This document shows, piece by piece, positions 6,107 to 14,826 of a stretch of 37,504 nucleotides of DNA; position 1 is the first letter of the stretch, and every line of letters starts with the position of its first letter. The notes under the pieces were generated by a model. It did not search any database. It was not told the DNA's origin and saw nothing but the letters and a program-made list of their open reading frames with translations. The position numbers and the translations under genes are program-made. Source of the DNA: Nitrospira sp. (GTDB lineage Bacteria; Nitrospirota; Nitrospiria; Nitrospirales; Nitrospiraceae); contig JAHBWU010000037.1 of the NCBI GenBank assembly GCA_019636835.1, forward strand, positions 1 to 37,504, written 5' to 3'.

Positions 6107-8905
6107 GTGGCAAAGAAATACGTCTACTATTTCGGCGACGGCAAAGCCGAGGGCACGTCGAACATGAAGGAGCTGCTCGGCGGAAAAGGGGCAGGGTTGG
6201 CCGAGATGACCAATTTGGGTATCTCAGTCCCGCCAGGATTTACGATTTCTACCGAAGCCTGCGTCGAGTATTACAGGGTCGGCAAGCAATACCCTCACGG
6301 AATGTGGGATGCCACATTGCAGGCGCTCAAACGTGTGGAACGTTCGATGGGGATGGGCTTCGGCAATCCTGCGCGGCCGCTGCTGGTCTCGGTCCGATCC
6401 GGCGCGCGCGCCTCGATGCCGGGTATGATGGACACCGTGCTGAACGTCGGCCTGACCACGAAGACCGTGGAGGGGTTGGCGGCAAAAACGCGGAACGATC
6501 GGTTTGCGCAGGACAGCTATCGGAGATTCGTGTCGATGTTCGGCAGTATCGTGATGGGTGTGCCGCGCGAGCATTTCGAAGCGATTCTCAAGCACAAGAA
6601 AACCGAAGTGGGTGTCGCGCATGAAACCCATTTGGATGCCAGGCACCTTCGCGAATTAGTGGCGAGTTTCAAAGCCCTCATCAAGGAAGAAACGAAAAAA
6701 GACTTTCCGGATGAGCCGCTGGAACAACTGCGGCTGGCGATCAATGCGGTATTTTCCTCCTGGTTCGGCGCCCGCGCCATTACCTACCGCCGGTTGTACA
6801 ACATTCCCGATTCTTGGGGAACGGCAGTGAACGTCGTGGCGATGGTGTTCGGAAACATGGGGGAAACGAGTGGGACCGGCGTCGCGTTTACGCGAAGCCC
6901 GAGCTCCGGTGATCGAGCATTCTTCGGTGAATGTTTGATGAATGCTCAGGGCGAAGATGTCGTTGCCGGGATCAGAACGCCCCTGCCCGTGAGCGCGTTG
7001 TCGAAAAATGTTCCGGAGGCGTACAAGGATCTCGAACACACCTATAAGAAGCTCGAGAAACACTACCGGGACATGCTTGACCTCGAATTCACGATCCAGG
7101 AGGGCAAGCTCTATATGTTGCAAACCCGTGTCGGGAAGCGGACGGGGATCGCGGCGGTCAAGATCGCGGTCGATATGGTGAAAGAAGGGGTGATCTCAAA
7201 GCAGGAAGCCGTGCAACGTATCGGGGCCGATCAATTGGCACAGTATCTCTACCCGATTTTCGACACCAAGGAAGAGTCGAAATCGAACCCGCTCGGCAAG
7301 GGGTTGCCGGCCGGGCCCGGTGCAGCGGCGGGCAAGATCGCGCTAAATCCAGACCGCGCGGTTGAAATGAAGGCAGCCGGCAATCGAGTCGTGCTGGTCA
7401 GGCAGGAGACGAGTCCGGATGATATCCACGGGATGAATGCGGCGGCAGGATTTTTGACGGCGCGTGGTGGCATGACGTCCCATGCTGCCGTGGTGGCGCG
7501 GCAGATGGGCAAGGTCTGCGTCGCAGGATGTGAATCAGTCGAAGTGCTTGATGGCAGGACCGTGAAGATCGGTGCCAAGACGTTTAGTGAAGGAGATTAT
7601 CTGTCGATCAATGGATCGACCGGTAATGTGTATGAGGGCGATATTCCTGTCGTCGAATCCGAAATCATTCAAGTCATTCAAGGGAAGCTTGATCCCAAGC
7701 AGTCGGACAAGTATCAACGGTTCGCCACGATCCTGTCCTGGGCAGACAGTTTCCGCAAGCTTCGCGTCCGTGCCAACGCCGATGTGCCGGACCAGGCAAA
7801 CATCGCCAGAGGGTTCGGCGCGGAGGGTATCGGTCTCTGCCGGACCGAACACATGTTTTTCGCCGAGGATCGCATTCCGATCATGCAGAAGATGATTTTG
7901 GCCCGAACGAAAGAGGAGCGTGAAAAATACCTGGATCAGTTGTTGCCGCTGCAGAAGCAAGACTTTGTCGGGCTTTATCGAGAGATGAAGGGTTATCCGG
8001 TGACGATTCGCCTGCTTGATCCGCCGCTCCATGAGTTCTTGCCCAAGCGGGAAGAGCTGATGGTCGAGATCGCGCAGTTGGAATTGACGGGCAATGACGG
8101 GGCCAAGTTGGAAGAACAGCGGCGGCTCCTTGTGCGGGTCGAAGAACTACACGAGTTCAATCCGATGCTCGGTCTTCGTGGATGCCGATTGGGAATTACG
8201 ATGCCGGAGATCACGCGCATGCAGGCGAGGGCGATCATGGAGGCCGCCTGTGAATTGGCGAAAGAGGGCGTCAAGATCGTACCGGAAATCATGATTCCGC
8301 TCGTGGGTATGGTCTCGGAGATGAAGTCGCAAAAAGATCTGATCCGCGAAGTGGCCCAAGAGACGATGAAACACTACGATGTGAAACTGTCGTACCTGAT
8401 CGGGACGATGATCGAATTGCCTCGCGCCGCCGTAACCGCCGAGCATATCGCCAAGGAAGCCGAGTTCTTTTCGTTCGGGACCAACGATTTGACACAAACG
8501 ACATTTGGGTTCTCTCGGGACGACGCAGCGAAGTTCATCGACTACTATCGAACCGTCGGTATCATGGAGTCGGATCCGTTTGCCGTGTTGGACAGGGAAG
8601 GTGTCGGATCGCTGATGCGACAGGCGATTGTCGGAGGCCGTACAACCAGGCCCGATATCAAACTAGGCATATGTGGTGAGCATGGAGGCGATCCAAGTTC
8701 CGTGGAGTTTTGTCATCAAGTGGGCTTGGATTATGTGAGTTGTTCGCCCTACCGGGTGGCGATTGCTCGGTTGGCTGCCGCCCATGCTGCTCTGGCCGAA
8801 GAAGGCACAAAGAGAGCAAACCAATCCACCAAGGCAGCACAGGTCAAGCGGACGAAGTCACGACCAAAGCCCCGTCGGTCCCGCGTGGCCCGCAAGGCAC
8901 GGTGA
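6107..8905 (+). CDS. ppdK: Pyruvate phosphate dikinase
   Basis: The 932-residue product interconverts pyruvate + ATP + phosphate with phosphoenolpyruvate + AMP + pyrophosphate. Visible are the N-terminal ATP-grasp start KYVYYFGDGKAEGT, LLGGKGAGLAEMTNLG and SVRSGARASMPGMMDT, the swivelling phosphohistidine domain GGMTSHAAVVARQMGK (catalytic His about residue 459) and the C-terminal PEP/pyruvate domain with GLCRTEHMFF, FGTNDLTQ and GICGEHGGDP (catalytic Cys about 856). GTG 6107 is chosen because AAGGAGA lies just upstream and homology begins there. The last ~30 residues form an unusual Lys/Arg-rich tail after the normal family end. In an autotroph with the reductive TCA cycle this enzyme would feed pyruvate into gluconeogenesis (inference). 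Its stop overlaps the ribD start. Confidence 0.97.
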   Translation: MAKKYVYYFGDGKAEGTSNMKELLGGKGAGLAEMTNLGISVPPGFTISTEACVEYYRVGKQYPHGMWDATLQALKRVERSMGMGFGNPARPLLVSVRSGARASMPGMMDTVLNVGLTTKTVEGLAAKTRNDRFAQDSYRRFVSMFGSIVMGVPREHFEAILKHKKTEVGVAHETHLDARHLRELVASFKALIKEETKKDFPDEPLEQLRLAINAVFSSWFGARAITYRRLYNIPDSWGTAVNVVAMVFGNMGETSGTGVAFTRSPSSGDRAFFGECLMNAQGEDVVAGIRTPLPVSALSKNVPEAYKDLEHTYKKLEKHYRDMLDLEFTIQEGKLYMLQTRVGKRTGIAAVKIAVDMVKEGVISKQEAVQRIGADQLAQYLYPIFDTKEESKSNPLGKGLPAGPGAAAGKIALNPDRAVEMKAAGNRVVLVRQETSPDDIHGMNAAAGFLTARGGMTSHAAVVARQMGKVCVAGCESVEVLDGRTVKIGAKTFSEGDYLSINGSTGNVYEGDIPVVESEIIQVIQGKLDPKQSDKYQRFATILSWADSFRKLRVRANADVPDQANIARGFGAEGIGLCRTEHMFFAEDRIPIMQKMILARTKEEREKYLDQLLPLQKQDFVGLYREMKGYPVTIRLLDPPLHEFLPKREELMVEIAQLELTGNDGAKLEEQRRLLVRVEELHEFNPMLGLRGCRLGITMPEITRMQARAIMEAACELAKEGVKIVPEIMIPLVGMVSEMKSQKDLIREVAQETMKHYDVKLSYLIGTMIELPRAAVTAEHIAKEAEFFSFGTNDLTQTTFGFSRDDAAKFIDYYRTVGIMESDPFAVLDREGVGSLMRQAIVGGRTTRPDIKLGICGEHGGDPSSVEFCHQVGLDYVSCSPYRVAIARLAAAHAALAEEGTKRANQSTKAAQVKRTKSRPKPRRSRVARKAR

Positions 8906-10020
8906 GAGGCCGCGGTCAGGACCTGCGCTACATGACCCTGGCCCTTCGCCTGGCGGCGAAGGGCCAGGGAACGACAAGCCCGAATCCGATGGTCGGAGCC
9001 GTAGTGGTTCGCGAAGGCAGAATCATCGGCCGGGGTTTTCATCTTCGACCTGGGACCCTCCACGCAGAAATTCTCGCGTTACGACAAGCTGGGAAGCGTG
9101 CGCAAGGCGCCACTTTGTACGTGACGCTTGAGCCCTGCTGCCATCTCAAGAAGCGAACTCCCCCTTGTGTCCCCGAAATCCTTCGCTCGAGGGTCCGCCG
9201 TGTGGTGATCGCGATGCAGGATCCGAATCCGTCTGTAAAGGGAAAAGGAGCCGCAGCGCTTCGGCGGGCCGGACTCTCAGTCACGGTCGGAGTGGCCCGA
9301 TCTGAGGCGGAAAAGCTGAACAAATCCTATTGCCACTGGATGAAAACCGGACGTCCCTATGTGACGCTCAAGACAGGGATGACGCTTGATGGAAAGATGG
9401 CCACCGCAACAGGGGAGTCGCGGTGGATTACGGGAGCGTCGTCTCGCCGGGAGGTGCATCAATTTCGCTGTTGTGTCGATGCCGTCTTGATCGGAGTAGA
9501 AACCGTTCTGGCCGATGATCCGTCACTGACAGCGAGAACAGGACCGCGACTCGAAAAATTAGCATCGCGGCAGCCTCTTCGCATTGTGGTCGATAGCCGG
9601 CTGCGCACTCCGTTCAAGGCACAGGTCCTGACACAACAAGGCAAGGCCAAAACGATCATTGCCACAACTGCTGCAGCCCCAGCGGCTCAACGATCGGTTT
9701 TGCAAGAGAAAGGCGTAGAGATTCTCACGTTGCCCACCCGGCAGAATCGTGTTTCGTTGCCTGCTCTACTCAAGCAGCTCGGACGGCGTGGTATCACGTC
9801 CTTACTCGTGGAGGGGGGGAGTGAGGTCAATGCGGCGATGTTGAAGGCAAAGTTGGTCGATCGCATTCGCCTCTATATGGCGCCGCTGCTCCTCGGCGGC
9901 CAGAATGCCAAGAGTGTGATTGGGGGAGAGAGTCCGGCACGGCTTGCAGGTGCGATCGAGGTACGGCATGTGGTGACGCGATTCGTCGGCAATGATGTCG
10001 TAGTGGAAGGCGACCTGTGA
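8902..10020 (+). CDS. ribD: Bifunctional riboflavin deaminase/reductase
   Basis: A 372-residue fusion of the usual length. The N-terminal deaminase carries TSPNPMVGAVVV, the zinc/catalytic HAE (residues ~54-56) and EPCCHLKKRTPPC (Cys ~80 and ~89). The C-terminal reductase shows RPYVTLKTGMTLDGKMAT, SRWITG, RIVVDSRLR and LLVEGGSEVNAAML. The enzyme deaminates the pyrimidine produced by GTP cyclohydrolase II and reduces its ribose chain. GTG 8902 overlaps the ppdK stop (GTGA), and homology starts about ten residues later; ATG 8932 is the alternative. The EPCCH variant replaces the common EPCSH and leaves the metal-binding cysteines in place. ribE lies about 3.3 kb downstream and no ribBA or ribH is in the window. 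Confidence 0.96.
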   Translation: MRGRGQDLRYMTLALRLAAKGQGTTSPNPMVGAVVVREGRIIGRGFHLRPGTLHAEILALRQAGKRAQGATLYVTLEPCCHLKKRTPPCVPEILRSRVRRVVIAMQDPNPSVKGKGAAALRRAGLSVTVGVARSEAEKLNKSYCHWMKTGRPYVTLKTGMTLDGKMATATGESRWITGASSRREVHQFRCCVDAVLIGVETVLADDPSLTARTGPRLEKLASRQPLRIVVDSRLRTPFKAQVLTQQGKAKTIIATTAAAPAAQRSVLQEKGVEILTLPTRQNRVSLPALLKQLGRRGITSLLVEGGSEVNAAMLKAKLVDRIRLYMAPLLLGGQNAKSVIGGESPARLAGAIEVRHVVTRFVGNDVVVEGDL

Positions 10021-11306
10021 CCGCCTGGATAAGATTCATCAGCTTGACGGTAGTTCTTGGTAGCGGAATGAACTCCGGCCTTGCAGAGGTGCCGGCACCG
10101 GTCGTCGAGAGCTTAGCTTCGCTCGTAGTCCGGTACATAGAGACCCATGACAGTGATGAAGCCGGTCAGTTGTTGCAGCGCATTCTTTCCGACAAGAGCG
10201 CCTCCGTCGAAACAGTCTCTCATATCATAAGGGCTGAACGAACCTATCAGAAGCAGCCTGTCGGAAATCTTCCCGACGAACAGATTGTCATACGCGGACA
10301 GACCTACCCGCTGTCTCTGTTCATCCCACCGACGTACCAAGCTTCGAGGGCCTACCCCTTAGTCGTGTGCCTCCATGGCTTCGGTTTTACCGGCGAAGAA
10401 TATTTGGAACGATGGCGACCACGGTTGGGTGAGGACTATCTATTGGCCTGTCCCACCTATCCTTCCGGTGCGTGGTTTACAAGGCGCGCCGAGGATCTGG
10501 TGCTGGAGACGATCCGGCAAATTGCGCACCGGTATCATATCGACCCCGACCGGGTTCTTCTCACAGGCATGTCCAATGGTGGGATCGGGACATGGCTGAT
10601 CGGTATGCATCATGCGCCGTTGTTTGCAGGCCTCGCACCCATGGCGAGCGGACTGGATAATGTGCTGATGCCGTTTTTAGCGAACCTTCGAAACACGCCT
10701 GTCTATATCATTCATGGAGCCAAAGATCAGGTGATGCCGGTGGACCTGAGCCGCTCGATCGCCCGAGAGCTGGACGTGCTCGGCTATCCGCATGTGTATC
10801 GCGAGCATCAACATGAGCATCCCATGGCAGGCGGACACTATTTCCCGAGAGAAGAGTTGCCGGACCTTGTTGCCTGGTTCAATCGTCAGCGCCGTGTACC
10901 GTTGCCGACAAGCCTCACCGTCGTGCGTGACGGGAGCCACTTTCAAACGTTCGACTGGGTCCGGCTCGATGCGACCGATCCGATTGCGGCATTTTCAGAA
11001 GATTTGGTGGACAAACGCGACGAACGAATCAAGCGCCGGGTTTATGCCAAACTTGACGCGTCAATTTTCGGAAGCAATCGCATTGAGGTCAAGGCCGAGC
11101 ACGTTCAGCGGTATAGCCTATTCCTGAACGAAAAGTTGATTGATTTCTCCAAACCGCTCACGGTGGTGACGAACGGTCGTCTCTCCTTCGAAGGAACCGT
11201 CACCCCGTCGGTCGAAACCTTGTTGAGACAAGCCAGACTACGACAAGATCCTGAGCGACTCTTCCCTGTTCAACTCACCATTGCCATAGCGAAACCGGCT
11301 TCATGA
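10017..11306 (+). CDS. Secreted alpha/beta-hydrolase (esterase/peptidase-like)
   Basis: The 429-residue protein starts with a short signal peptide (about 24 residues, ending near SGLAEVPA). Then follow YPLVVCLHGFGFTGEEYLE (oxyanion-hole His-Gly), the nucleophile elbow GMSNGGIG with Ser about 186, an acid-strand VYIIHGAKDQVMP and a His-rich segment HEHPMAGGHYF that should supply the catalytic His. A C-terminal domain of about 120 residues ends the protein, with the segments NRIEVKAEHVQRYSL and LTVVTNGRLSFEG; this arrangement is seen in a family of exported PHB-depolymerase/S9-like hydrolases. The GTG start overlaps the ribD stop (GTGA). The next gene overlaps its stop too, so it belongs to the same transcript. 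Substrate unknown. Confidence 0.82.
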   Translation: MTAWIRFISLTVVLGSGMNSGLAEVPAPVVESLASLVVRYIETHDSDEAGQLLQRILSDKSASVETVSHIIRAERTYQKQPVGNLPDEQIVIRGQTYPLSLFIPPTYQASRAYPLVVCLHGFGFTGEEYLERWRPRLGEDYLLACPTYPSGAWFTRRAEDLVLETIRQIAHRYHIDPDRVLLTGMSNGGIGTWLIGMHHAPLFAGLAPMASGLDNVLMPFLANLRNTPVYIIHGAKDQVMPVDLSRSIARELDVLGYPHVYREHQHEHPMAGGHYFPREELPDLVAWFNRQRRVPLPTSLTVVRDGSHFQTFDWVRLDATDPIAAFSEDLVDKRDERIKRRVYAKLDASIFGSNRIEVKAEHVQRYSLFLNEKLIDFSKPLTVVTNGRLSFEGTVTPSVETLLRQARLRQDPERLFPVQLTIAIAKPAS

Positions 11307-12118
11307 TCTGCGCATGGCGGTTCAGGCTCGGTCCCGTGAGGCCCATGCTTGTTGTATGGATCGGCATGGGGATTCTTGTGTTCGCCGGATATGGCCGGTC
11401 GGAAGCATGCCTGCTGTCCCCCGATCATGCCGGGCTCACATTTCCCGTTGAGCGCATGGATCCGGTCTGGACCTGTAAACTACAGGCCATCGTCCAGAGT
11501 TATACGACTGTGAGCAAAGTGGGGCCGATCCGAACCGCTCTATCTGAATCGATGTATCGGCATCTGCTGGATCATCCTCCCTTTACAGCGGATGTGATCC
11601 GGCGCCTGCATCTTGGTCTTTACCGGTCGGAAGCGCGAGGTCCCGGCCGCTTTTGGGGGGATGACGGCCAGGGGACGAAGGGCACCGTTGAGTTGGTGTA
11701 CGAGGATCCCACGTCCTGCATCTACTTTCTTGAGGGAACTCATGAAAGCCGGTTGCTTCCTCGCGTAACGGGGAAAGCGGTCGTCTTTCTAAGGATAGGT
11801 ATTACGCGAGATGCAAACGGCAGTGAAGCGATGGACAGCACATTGGTGGCGTATACCAAGTTGGATAATCGTTTTCTTTCAGGGTTGGTGTCCCTCCTAC
11901 ATCCGCTTGTTTCCAGGGTTGTGACAAGCAGGTTGCAAAAAGGAGTGGAGACTGTCGATCGATTGGGGGTTGCGATGAAGCAGGATCCCCAACGGGTGAT
12001 GGCTGAACTGGCGAATTCGCCGTCTTTACCGGAACATCACGTGGCGTTTCTAAAACAGGCACTGAGGGACCGACAGAGCACCGACAAAGGTCGTTCCGAC
12101 GGTAGATCGATCCCATGA
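11303..12118 (+). CDS. Secreted protein of unknown function
   Basis: The 271-residue product begins with basic residues and a hydrophobic segment at about 13-30 (PMLVVWIGMGILVFAGY), then SEACLLS, so it is exported, with cleavage probably near the Ala-Cys. The mature part has no signature I recognise. It contains WGDDGQGTKGTVELVYEDP, a Gly/Asp-rich turn, and an Arg/Ser-rich C-terminus. ATG 11303 overlaps the stop of the hydrolase gene and the stop at 12118 overlaps the start of the MFS gene, so three unrelated-looking proteins are translationally coupled. A joint role with the hydrolase, for example handling a periplasmic substrate later moved by the MFS carrier, is conjecture. Confidence 0.75.
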   Translation: MICAWRFRLGPVRPMLVVWIGMGILVFAGYGRSEACLLSPDHAGLTFPVERMDPVWTCKLQAIVQSYTTVSKVGPIRTALSESMYRHLLDHPPFTADVIRRLHLGLYRSEARGPGRFWGDDGQGTKGTVELVYEDPTSCIYFLEGTHESRLLPRVTGKAVVFLRIGITRDANGSEAMDSTLVAYTKLDNRFLSGLVSLLHPLVSRVVTSRLQKGVETVDRLGVAMKQDPQRVMAELANSPSLPEHHVAFLKQALRDRQSTDKGRSDGRSIP

Positions 12119-13284
12119 CAGCGTCACGCAGTTTCGTGCTGATCTGCACGGTCGGCATCTTTTGTTTCATCAGCTACAATATGGTGCGGATGCCCGCGCT
12201 CTCCTTGTTCGCCGAATCGCTCGGCGCGAGTCCGGAACGGATCGGTCTGATCGTGTCCGTGTCGACCTTAACGGGCGTCTTGCTCAAACTGCCTTCCGGC
12301 GCCCTCTCCGATATCTATGGAAGAAGATTCTTGCTGCGGATCGGCGTGGTCGCGTTCGGGCTTCCTCCATTTCTCTATCCCTTCATTACGAACTTGGACG
12401 CGCTGACGGCGCTCCGGTTTCTTCACGGCTTCGCAACCGCCATCTTCGCTCCGAGCGCTCTGGCCACCGTGGCGGAGCTCTATCGGGAACGGCGTGGTGC
12501 GGCGCTCGGGACCTATACGGCCTGCACGCAGTCCGGCTCTCTTTTGGGACCCTTTCTCGGAGGGTACCTTATCCACGCGGCAGGGTTTTCCACTGCGTTT
12601 GTTACGGCCGGCGTCTTCGGCTGCATCGCCATGGTGTTGTTCTATACCCTTCATCTGGATGTGTCGGTGCCACAGAGGAAGGAACAGGGGACGGCTGTGG
12701 TGTTGTCGGAAATGTGGAAGGGATTTGCCGCCGTCGCGAAAAACAAGATAGTGCTGATCACCAGCACGACGGACGCCGCCAAGATGATCGCGAACGGAGC
12801 CTTGATGGCGTTTCTCCCACTGTATGGTGTTTCGGCAGGTCTGAACCCGGGGGAGGTGGGGATCCTCTTTACTGTACAGGCCTTCACATCATTTTTTTCC
12901 AAGCCGATTATGGGCCGGATATCCGACCGAGTCGGTCGTCAGCCGTTGATTGTCCTTGGTCTATTCATTTGCGCCGGAACCTTTGTCTGTATCCCGCACG
13001 TGTCGATGTTTCCTGTCTTGCTCCTGCTGTCTGCCGGATTCGGCTTCGGTGAGGCGGTCGTTTCCTCATCCTCCTCAGCGCTTGTCGCAGACAGTTCCGA
13101 GTTTAAGACGTTGGGAGCCGGTATGGGGATGCAGGGGACGATTATGGATATCGGGCATGCCAGCGGACCCCTATTGGCCGGTGTGCTGATCGCGCGCATG
13201 AACTATACAAGCGCCTTCATGGTCATTGCCGGTGTGCAACTCGCAGCAGCCGTCGTCTTCTGGCTGACTATGAAGAATAAATAG
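12115..13284 (+). CDS. Major facilitator superfamily transporter
   Basis: The 389-residue protein has about twelve hydrophobic helices and the MFS loop 2-3 signature as LSDIYGRRFLLR, with a second version, MGRISDRVGRQPL, at the equivalent point of the C-terminal half. Helix 4 carries RFLHGFATAIFAPSALA and helix 5 GPFLGGYLI, typical of the drug:H+ antiporter (DHA1) subgroup. It probably exports a small molecule across the inner membrane; the substrate is unknown. Start ATG overlaps the preceding stop (ATGA). ribE follows after 76 bases. A flavin-related substrate is possible because ribD and ribE flank this block, but nothing in the sequence proves it. Confidence 0.88.
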   Translation: MTASRSFVLICTVGIFCFISYNMVRMPALSLFAESLGASPERIGLIVSVSTLTGVLLKLPSGALSDIYGRRFLLRIGVVAFGLPPFLYPFITNLDALTALRFLHGFATAIFAPSALATVAELYRERRGAALGTYTACTQSGSLLGPFLGGYLIHAAGFSTAFVTAGVFGCIAMVLFYTLHLDVSVPQRKEQGTAVVLSEMWKGFAAVAKNKIVLITSTTDAAKMIANGALMAFLPLYGVSAGLNPGEVGILFTVQAFTSFFSKPIMGRISDRVGRQPLIVLGLFICAGTFVCIPHVSMFPVLLLLSAGFGFGEAVVSSSSSALVADSSEFKTLGAGMGMQGTIMDIGHASGPLLAGVLIARMNYTSAFMVIAGVQLAAAVVFWLTMKNK

Positions 13285-13360
13285 CAGAAAGTCGCTATAC
13301 TTGGAAGAACGACATTGCATCATCATCGCTATCTGAGATTTGAAACGCGAGAAATAAAAC

Positions 13361-14014
13361 ATGTTCACCGGTATCGTCGAAGAAATGGGCGCGATTACTG
13401 TCCTGAGGAAAACGCTCGCGGGAACCAAGCTCACGATTCTTGCCTCGACCGTGATGGGCGATTTGAAAATCGGTGACAGTGTGAGCGTGAATGGAATCTG
13501 TCTCACGGTAGTATCGAGAAGCGAACGCGACTTTTCCGTAGAAGTCTCACCCGAAACACTCTCGGTGACGACGCTCGGTAGCTTTGCAGTGGGAATGCCG
13601 GTGAATCTGGAACGAGCCATGAGGCTCAACGAACGCATCGGAGGACATCTGGTGGCCGGCCATGTAGATGGGGTAGGTACTATTCGCAGCCGGCATCAGG
13701 ACAGCAATGCCATCGTGTTCACCATCGGAGCGCCTCCGGAGATTCTGCGCTATTGCGTCACAAAGGGTTCAATTACCGTCGATGGGATCAGCTTGACGAT
13801 CAATGATGTAGGCGACAATGGGTTTTCAGTCGCCATCATTCCGCACACGGCGAAGGTGACGATACTTGGGCTCAAACAGGTGAATGATCCCGTCAACCTC
13901 GAATCGGACATCATCGGCAAGTACGTGGAGCGTCTGCTCCAAGAGCGTGGTCAACTTCCGAAACCCACCATCAGCATCGATAAAGACTACCTCCAGAAAC
14001 GCGGACTGATTTGA
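13361..14014 (+). CDS. ribE: Riboflavin synthase, alpha chain
   Basis: The 217-residue protein is the full-length trimeric enzyme that dismutates two 6,7-dimethyl-8-ribityllumazine molecules into riboflavin. The two tandem lumazine-binding barrels are visible: MFTGIVEEMGAI, SVSVNGICLTVV and VNLERAMRLNERIGGHLVAG in the first half and VDGVGTI, GSITVDGISLTIND, AIIPHTAKVT and VNLESDIIGKYVERL in the second. The conserved MFTGIVEE start and the internal NGICLTV motif are intact. No FMN riboswitch consensus is visible in the 76-base gap upstream, so it probably shares the upstream transcript or has its own weak promoter. Only ribD of the pathway is nearby. Confidence 0.97.
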   Translation: MFTGIVEEMGAITVLRKTLAGTKLTILASTVMGDLKIGDSVSVNGICLTVVSRSERDFSVEVSPETLSVTTLGSFAVGMPVNLERAMRLNERIGGHLVAGHVDGVGTIRSRHQDSNAIVFTIGAPPEILRYCVTKGSITVDGISLTINDVGDNGFSVAIIPHTAKVTILGLKQVNDPVNLESDIIGKYVERLLQERGQLPKPTISIDKDYLQKRGLI

Positions 14015-14101
14015 AGAAGATGGGGGAAGAAGAGTGGGGGCGGTTGCAGGTTTCCGATTGCGGCCTTGATCTTTGCAGTTCCCCAGGCTACCCTTCACTC
14101 T

Positions 14102-14329
14102 ATGGATTGGAAGAACCGTATAACCATCGATCCTGAGAAGCGTAGCGGTAAGCCCTGCATCCGTGGCCTCCGCATGACCGTGTACGATGTGTTGGAGTAT
14201 CTTGCCTCCGGAATGAGTGAAGAGGAAATTCTCAAAGACTTCCCCGACCTCACGCGCGACGACATCCGCGCCTGTCTTGCTTTTGCGGCTGACCGGGAGC
14301 GGAAACTTGTGTCGATTCCCCCGTCGTGA
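14102..14329 (+). CDS. DUF433-family antitoxin
   Basis: The 75-residue protein, WKNRITIDPEKRSGKPCIRG then LRMTVYDVLEYLASGMS and EEEILKDFPDLTRDDIRACL, is a canonical DUF433 protein: a small winged-helix-like domain found as antitoxin beside DUF5615 PIN-like toxins. ATG 14102 is preferred over an in-frame upstream ATG at 14066 because family homology starts at MDWKNRI. The stop overlaps the GTG of the partner gene (GTGA), the usual arrangement, but that partner is truncated here. It is therefore an orphan antitoxin in a decayed module. Confidence 0.9.
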   Translation: MDWKNRITIDPEKRSGKPCIRGLRMTVYDVLEYLASGMSEEEILKDFPDLTRDDIRACLAFAADRERKLVSIPPS

Positions 14330-14439
14330 AGCTTCTCTTCGATCAGAATCTCTCCCATCGCCTCTTTCAAGCCTCCGTTGGACAGCACGTGAACCCATTT
14401 ACGGACGGGTGTTATGCAGATCCGCATAAGAACCCATGA
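14326..14439 (+). pseudogene. DUF5615 PIN-like toxin, N-terminal fragment
   Basis: GTG 14326 opens with VKLLFDQNLSHRL, the signature start of DUF5615 toxins (their first acidic active-site residue is in the FD(Q/E)NLS motif). After about 13 residues the similarity ends abruptly and the frame closes after 37 codons, against about 110-120 in intact members. The switch to unrelated sequence happens at about 14365-14380, near GTTGGAC (14377-14383), which has the form of an integron core site. No toxin remainder was found downstream. Confidence 0.75.
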
Positions 14440-14553
14440 AGAATGGTCATACGGTTGCCGCTTGTGGAAACAACGACAGAACTGGCATATGATGCGCGAA
14501 CGTTCGTCGCGTATTATGCGGATGAACGCTGCCGGATGCCGAGGCAAAATAGC

Positions 14554-14826
14554 ATGCCGACAATTTCCATGTTTTATGGGATTCTCATTCGGATGTTTTT
14601 CCGAGACATCGAGAAGCATCATGTGCCACACATTCATGCCGATTATCAAGGAAACGTGGCAGTGTATTCGATTCCTGACGGAATGCTTCTAGCGGGCGAT
14701 CTGCCGCCGAATAAGCACAAACTGGTCGTCGCATGGATCGAGATTCATCAAGAAGATTTGCTTGCCGACTGGGACTTGGCAGTGAACGGCAAGAAGCTAT
14801 TTCCAATCAAAGGACTTGACCAATGA
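14554..14826 (+). CDS. DUF4160 protein (toxin-antitoxin-like pair, first gene)
   Basis: The 90-residue product MPTISMFYGILIRMFF, then HHVPHIHADYQGNVAVYSI and DLPPNKHKLVVAWIEIHQEDLLADWDLA, is a complete DUF4160 protein. I place the start at ATG 14554 because the family begins MPTIS and a GAGG lies about 9 bases upstream, although the frame is open from 14443. Family members are nearly always next to a DUF2442 gene, as here, with an ATGA overlap; the pair is thought to be toxin-antitoxin-like but its biochemistry is not established. Its HxPHxHA motif looks metal- or nucleic-acid-binding (inference). Confidence 0.9.
   Translation: MPTISMFYGILIRMFFRDIEKHHVPHIHADYQGNVAVYSIPDGMLLAGDLPPNKHKLVVAWIEIHQEDLLADWDLAVNGKKLFPIKGLDQ

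Noticed and set aside
13285..13360. FMN riboswitch ahead of ribE
   Set aside because: The gap is only 76 bases and lacks the conserved RFN sequence blocks.
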